Assembly: GCF_000155615.1 (NCBI RefSeq)
Contig: NZ_DS989915.1
Coordinates: forward strand, 1,810,799-1,867,030
DNA: 56,232 nt
From: Alcanivorax sp. DG881
GTDB lineage: Bacteria > Pseudomonadota > Gammaproteobacteria > Pseudomonadales > Alcanivoracaceae
Reading direction: 5' to 3'
How positions within the stretch are numbered: position 1 is the first letter of the stretch; the number at the start of each line of letters is the position of its first letter. This document shows positions 53,372 through 56,232 of the stretch, piece after piece. A program made the position numbers and the translations under genes. Below the pieces are notes generated by a model. That model was not told the origin of the DNA. It searched no databases and was given only the letters and a program-made list of their open reading frames with translations.

Positions 53372-54055
53372 CTACATCCTGTAGCCAAAACTCAGCATGT
53401 ACTGGGTGCCATCGTAGGGGAAATCCGCGATGGCATCGTTGAAATCCATCTCTACGGTCTGCTCGCGCACCACAACTCCGAACTCCGAATTGCCACCCAC
53501 GGAAAAGATCAGCCCCAGCGAGGCGTAAGCCCCATAGCCAAAACTAAAATCCCGGTCATCCCCGTTCACCACCACCGCCGTACTCAGCGGCTGGGGATAA
53601 GGCTTTTCCTGTTCCTGCTTCAGGGAGCCCATCAGCAACATGGGGCCACCGGAGACAAACAGCCGCGCGCGATCACTGAAATTGATATCCCCGTAGCCTC
53701 CCAGCAGGGTGCCGAACAGGAACATCTCATTCTCCACCTTGACGTTCACGGTGGCGCCGCCATTCACCACCCCCGAATAGCTCACCGAATCGTTCTGCCA
53801 GCTGATCACCGCACCGCCTTCATAGCCGTAACGGAAGCGATCGCCGCCTCCCAGAATTTTCTGCACCCCGCCGGTGAAGAACGGCAAATCATCGTAGTCC
53901 CCATCCAGCGTGGTGCCATTGGCAGTCACCGTGGTGTCCTCATCGTTCAGCTGCAGCTTGCCGGCCTGCAGGAACATGTATTGAGCATCCTGCGCCCAGG
54001 CCGGCGCCGCCAGCAGCCCACCCACCAGGCTGATAATCCGCAATCCTTGTCTCAC
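53372..54055 (-). CDS. Outer-membrane beta-barrel protein
   Basis: This 227-residue exported protein (signal RIISLVGGLLAAPAWA) has a mature part of short amphipathic strands and Gly/Asp-rich turns, and ends SFGYRM. The size suggests an 8-10 strand barrel; no specific family is recognised. I choose a GTG start at 54055 because GGGGGGAGACC lies just before it; an ATG at 54094 has no ribosome site and adds a poor N-terminus. It is divergent from the Kunitz-domain gene. Confidence 0.7.
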   Translation of the reverse strand: MRQGLRIISLVGGLLAAPAWAQDAQYMFLQAGKLQLNDEDTTVTANGTTLDGDYDDLPFFTGGVQKILGGGDRFRYGYEGGAVISWQNDSVSYSGVVNGGATVNVKVENEMFLFGTLLGGYGDINFSDRARLFVSGGPMLLMGSLKQEQEKPYPQPLSTAVVVNGDDRDFSFGYGAYASLGLIFSVGGNSEFGVVVREQTVEMDFNDAIADFPYDGTQYMLSFGYRM

Positions 54056-54215
54056 CGGTCTCCCCCCTCTGCAACACCTTGATAGCAACAGCATAGTGCA
54101 GATTTTCTACCAAGAACATGAACCGGTTACCGCCGCATTCAGAGTCCGGTAAAGTAGCAGCAACGGAGAATACCCGGCCCCACGGAGGGAACCGGAAACC
54201 CATAAAGGAACTGCC

Positions 54216-54548
54216 ATGCGAACCCTGCTGCTTCCCCTCATTACCGCCTTGATTGCCGCAGCCGCCCTGCTCAGTGGCTGCCAGAACAACCAGGAACCCG
54301 GCACCGCCACACTCCCGGATGCCTGCTCCCAGCCGCCGGAATCCGGCATGTGCAAAGCCGCATTCCAGCGCTATTACTACGATGCCGACACCGGCAGCTG
54401 CCAGACCTTTATCTGGGGCGGCTGCAAGGGTAGCGTGCCGTTTGAAACCCTGGAGGCCTGCACCCAGGCCTGTAATGCCACCGGCAGTCCAGCTCCCGCC
54501 AAGGGCGCCCCCGTCAGCACATCCGCCACCAAAGAGGCCCAACAATGA
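54216..54548 (+). CDS. Kunitz/BPTI-domain lipoprotein (predicted serine protease inhibitor)
   Basis: This 110-residue lipoprotein has signal LLPLITALIAAAALLSGC (lipobox Cys 22) and one Kunitz domain, residues 37-86. All six Cys are present at 37, 46, 62, 70, 82 and 86. Spacings are 8, 15, 7, 11 and 3 (BPTI has 8, 15, 7, 12 and 3). The core RYYYDADTGSCQTFIWGGC mirrors BPTI, and Lys47 after the second Cys would be the P1 residue, predicting trypsin-like targets. A Pro/Ala/Ser tail follows. AAGGAA precedes the ATG. It overlaps the next gene by ATGA. Confidence 0.9.
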   Translation: MRTLLLPLITALIAAAALLSGCQNNQEPGTATLPDACSQPPESGMCKAAFQRYYYDADTGSCQTFIWGGCKGSVPFETLEACTQACNATGSPAPAKGAPVSTSATKEAQQ

Positions 54549-54883
54549 GTAACACCAGCACCGCCAGCCTGGCACGTGTCGTCTACGTCCTGCACCTGGT
54601 CGGCCTGATCACCGGCGGGCTCACAGCCATCGTCGGCGTCATCATCGCCCACCTTCATGCCGGCGACGCCTCACCACCGCTGCGCGAACACTTTCGTTTC
54701 CAGTACCGCACCTTCTGGATCGGCTTGCTGTACTGGTTCATCGCCGGCATCACCACCCTGGCCCTGATTGGCTGGCTGCTGATGGTGGTGATCACCATCT
54801 GGTGGATCATACGCTGCGCCCGGGGCCTGAGCGCCCTGAACCGCAACCAGCCCCCCGGCAAGATCGACACCTGGGGCTTTTGA
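54545..54883 (+). CDS. Small DUF4870-like membrane protein
   Basis: This 112-residue protein has three hydrophobic segments (VVYVLHLVGLITGGLTAIVGVIIAHL, TFWIGLLYWFIAGITTLALIGWLLMVVITIWWIIRCARGL). The pattern of the DUF4870/TIGR-type membrane family, including HFRFQYRTFW between helices, is visible. Function is unknown. It overlaps the Kunitz gene by four bases, so the two are co-translated, which may hint at a shared envelope role. Confidence 0.75.
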   Translation: MSNTSTASLARVVYVLHLVGLITGGLTAIVGVIIAHLHAGDASPPLREHFRFQYRTFWIGLLYWFIAGITTLALIGWLLMVVITIWWIIRCARGLSALNRNQPPGKIDTWGF

Positions 54884-54973
54884 TACCCGTCCGGCCTACC
54901 TGTCACATAAATGACATAGATGCCGGCCAGACTGGCCGGCTCGCTCCCCTCAACCCGCTCCCAAGGAGAAGTC

Positions 54974-55672
54974 ATGTTGTCCCTGCGCCTGCTTACCCTC
55001 ACCCTCTGCACCCTGTTTCTCGCCGCCTGCGCCCGCAGCCCGGTAGTCCAGCTGTACGACGGCCCGGCCAAAGCCGACAGCCAGGTGCTCACCGTGAAGG
55101 TCCCCAGCGAAATTGAAGTGTTCACCATCAACGGCAAGGAAGTGGAAGGCGTGAACACCTTCTTCGCCACCGACTTCAAGGAACTGAAACTGGCCCCCGG
55201 CCGCTATGAGATTCTCGCTTACTACAAGGAGCTGTGGCAGCTGGATGCGGACAACCATGAAATCGTGAAAAGTAATCCGGCCAACTTTGTCATCGACGGC
55301 AAGGCCGGCGATCAATGGCAGCTGGGCTTCAACCAGCCACAAGACGTGGAGCAGGCCCGCGCCATGGAAGACAGCTTCAGCGGCTGGGTAGCAAACAGCA
55401 AGACCGGTGAGCGAGTGGACGCCCAGGAATCCGGGCTGATCCTCAACCGCGGCTTTCTGGCCCCCATCGCCGGCGAAGAAGTGACCACTGCCACCAGCAA
55501 CAGCGTAGCCCCCCAGGCCTCAGCAGGTGCTGCCGCCGGCGCCACCGCTGCCAGCGCAAAAAAGAGCACCACCGTGGCCCCGGAAGCCAGCTACCTAGAC
55601 ACCCTGAAAGCGCAGTGGAAACAGGCCACCGCAGAAGAACGCCGCGAATTCCTGCAATGGATTGCGGAATAA
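54974..55672 (+). CDS. DUF2057-family lipoprotein-like secreted protein
   Basis: This 232-residue exported protein has signal MLSLRLLTLTLCTLFLAAC (possible lipobox Cys about 19). The conserved DUF2057 (YccT) N-terminal part follows: SEIEVFTINGKEVEGVNTFF, LKLAPGRYEILAYYKELWQLDADNHEIVKSNP. An Ala/Ser-rich linker comes next, and the C-terminal helix LKAQWKQATAEERREFLQWIAE is shared by several Oceanospirillales paralogues. The Met with AAGGAGAAG is chosen. Function is unknown. A heptad array begins 8 bp after the stop. Confidence 0.8.
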   Translation: MLSLRLLTLTLCTLFLAACARSPVVQLYDGPAKADSQVLTVKVPSEIEVFTINGKEVEGVNTFFATDFKELKLAPGRYEILAYYKELWQLDADNHEIVKSNPANFVIDGKAGDQWQLGFNQPQDVEQARAMEDSFSGWVANSKTGERVDAQESGLILNRGFLAPIAGEEVTTATSNSVAPQASAGAAAGATAASAKKSTTVAPEASYLDTLKAQWKQATAEERREFLQWIAE

Positions 55673-56232
55673 CGAAAAACGAGTTTCGAGTTTCGAGTTT
55701 CGAGTTTCTCCGGGAACTGTTCCACCTCTTCCGGGAAGTGACCGTTATAAATCACCTGGGAAGACCACAGGTTACGCGCCACATTGGCCGTCAGGTTACC
55801 GGCGAACACGAAGGGGGCGAACGGACCCGCCAGGGCCGGGAACAACAGATAGTCCTTGACCAATTGCTTGCGCATCTTCTTCCAGGTCGGCTTGAATTCG
55901 GCCTTCACCTCTTCCTTGGTCTTGGTCTTGTAGATCAGGTAGTCCTCCAGCTTGAGGCTCTGAATCGCCACAAAGTGCTGGAAGAAGGTAGCCAGGATGC
56001 CTGCCAGGATCGGGTTGAACAGGAAGCGGGGCTCCCATTCCTGGTCTTCCGACATGCGCAGGATGCCGTAACCAATGTCATGGTCCTTGTCGAGCACGTT
56101 GGTGAAGGTGTGGTGCTCGAAATTGTGGGTCTGCTTCCAGGCCGTGTTGGTGCAGGTGTTGTCCCAGTCAAAAACCTTGGAGTTAATGGCCGGATCACCC
56201 ATCCAGTCGTACTGGCCGTGCATCACGTTATG
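55591..56232 (-). pseudogene. Truncated fatty-acid desaturase (3' part lost at a heptad array; 5' end off the window)
   Basis: The minus-strand frame enters from the right edge and encodes two of the three His boxes of a membrane fatty-acid desaturase: HNVMHGQYDWMG (HxxxH) and HNFEHHTFTNV (HxxHH), with helices FNPILAGILATFFQHFVAIQSL and LLFPALAGPFAPFVFAGNL. Family-like sequence stops at EEVEQFPE (codon 55708-55710). The frame then runs through the GAGTTTC array and antisense into the DUF2057 gene until a stop at 55591. The third His box and C-terminal half, needed for the di-iron site, are absent. It is therefore judged non-functional, unless the break is an assembly fault. Confidence 0.8.
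55681..55708 (+). repeat. Perfect heptad array GAGTTTC x4
   Basis: Four exact copies of GAGTTTC lie between the DUF2057 stop and the point where desaturase homology ends. It is of the GAGTNNC family also found at 17.9 and 46.0 kb. Confidence 0.88.

Overview
The window is a chromosomal segment of a GC-rich gammaproteobacterium, most likely Alcanivorax or a close relative. This rests on gene content: a soluble cytochrome P450, the N-terminal half of an Alcanivorax-type fatty-acid desaturase, an alkylsulfatase-like lipoprotein, and standard gammaproteobacterial housekeeping blocks. It is an inference from protein features, not a database match.

Layout. 1-13 kb is mostly housekeeping: a Fur-boxed hemP, a YciC-like membrane protein, OsmC, folA-thyA-lgt-TauE (minus strand), an NRDE protein, an M20 peptidase, ptsP-rppH, a HAD phosphatase and an imelysin-like lipoprotein. 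13.7-22.7 kb is a copper-resistance island. Two CueR/MerR-type operator-promoters drive (i) a Cu+ P-type ATPase with a methyltransferase, a cupredoxin and a DUF411 protein, and (ii) a His/Met/Cys-rich small protein, the multicopper oxidase CopA, CopB and a membrane cytochrome c. The cytochrome c gene is split in its signal-anchor codons by a 265-bp MITE-like insertion. 22.8-26.4 kb holds can, moaA, slyD and murI. 26.4-33.2 kb is a minus-strand envelope group: two DUF1254/DUF1214-type lipoproteins, an outer-membrane channel-like protein, a methyltransferase and an SdsA-type alkylsulfatase lipoprotein. 33.5-46.7 kb is a cobalamin locus: a riboswitch followed by btuB-btuF-btuC-btuD-cobB-cobO-cobQ, then cbiB-cobD, cobT, cobC and cobU. 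No cobS is seen. 46.7-56.2 kb holds phnA, moeA, moaB, P450, two MscS-type proteins, a metallo-hydrolase, an outer-membrane protein, a Kunitz/BPTI-domain lipoprotein, a DUF4870-like protein, a DUF2057-like protein and a broken desaturase at the right edge.

The most unusual signal lies between genes. At least ten intergenic gaps carry arrays with a strict 7-bp period. The monomers fall into several unrelated families (GAGTNNC, AGTTNAA, ACGCNNN, GAYGCCG, AGCTNNA-like and the all-AT TATTNAY). Each family keeps about five positions and varies about two. Many arrays occur as two facing arms that could fold into a hairpin, and one lies exactly at the point where the desaturase gene is cut off. Two further intergenic loci (8.0 kb and 25.3 kb) carry copies of one terminal-inverted-repeat element about 210-240 bp long, with heptads of one family in its centre. 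Pseudomonas-REP-like TGTAGGAG palindromes occur at 46.0 and 53.2 kb.
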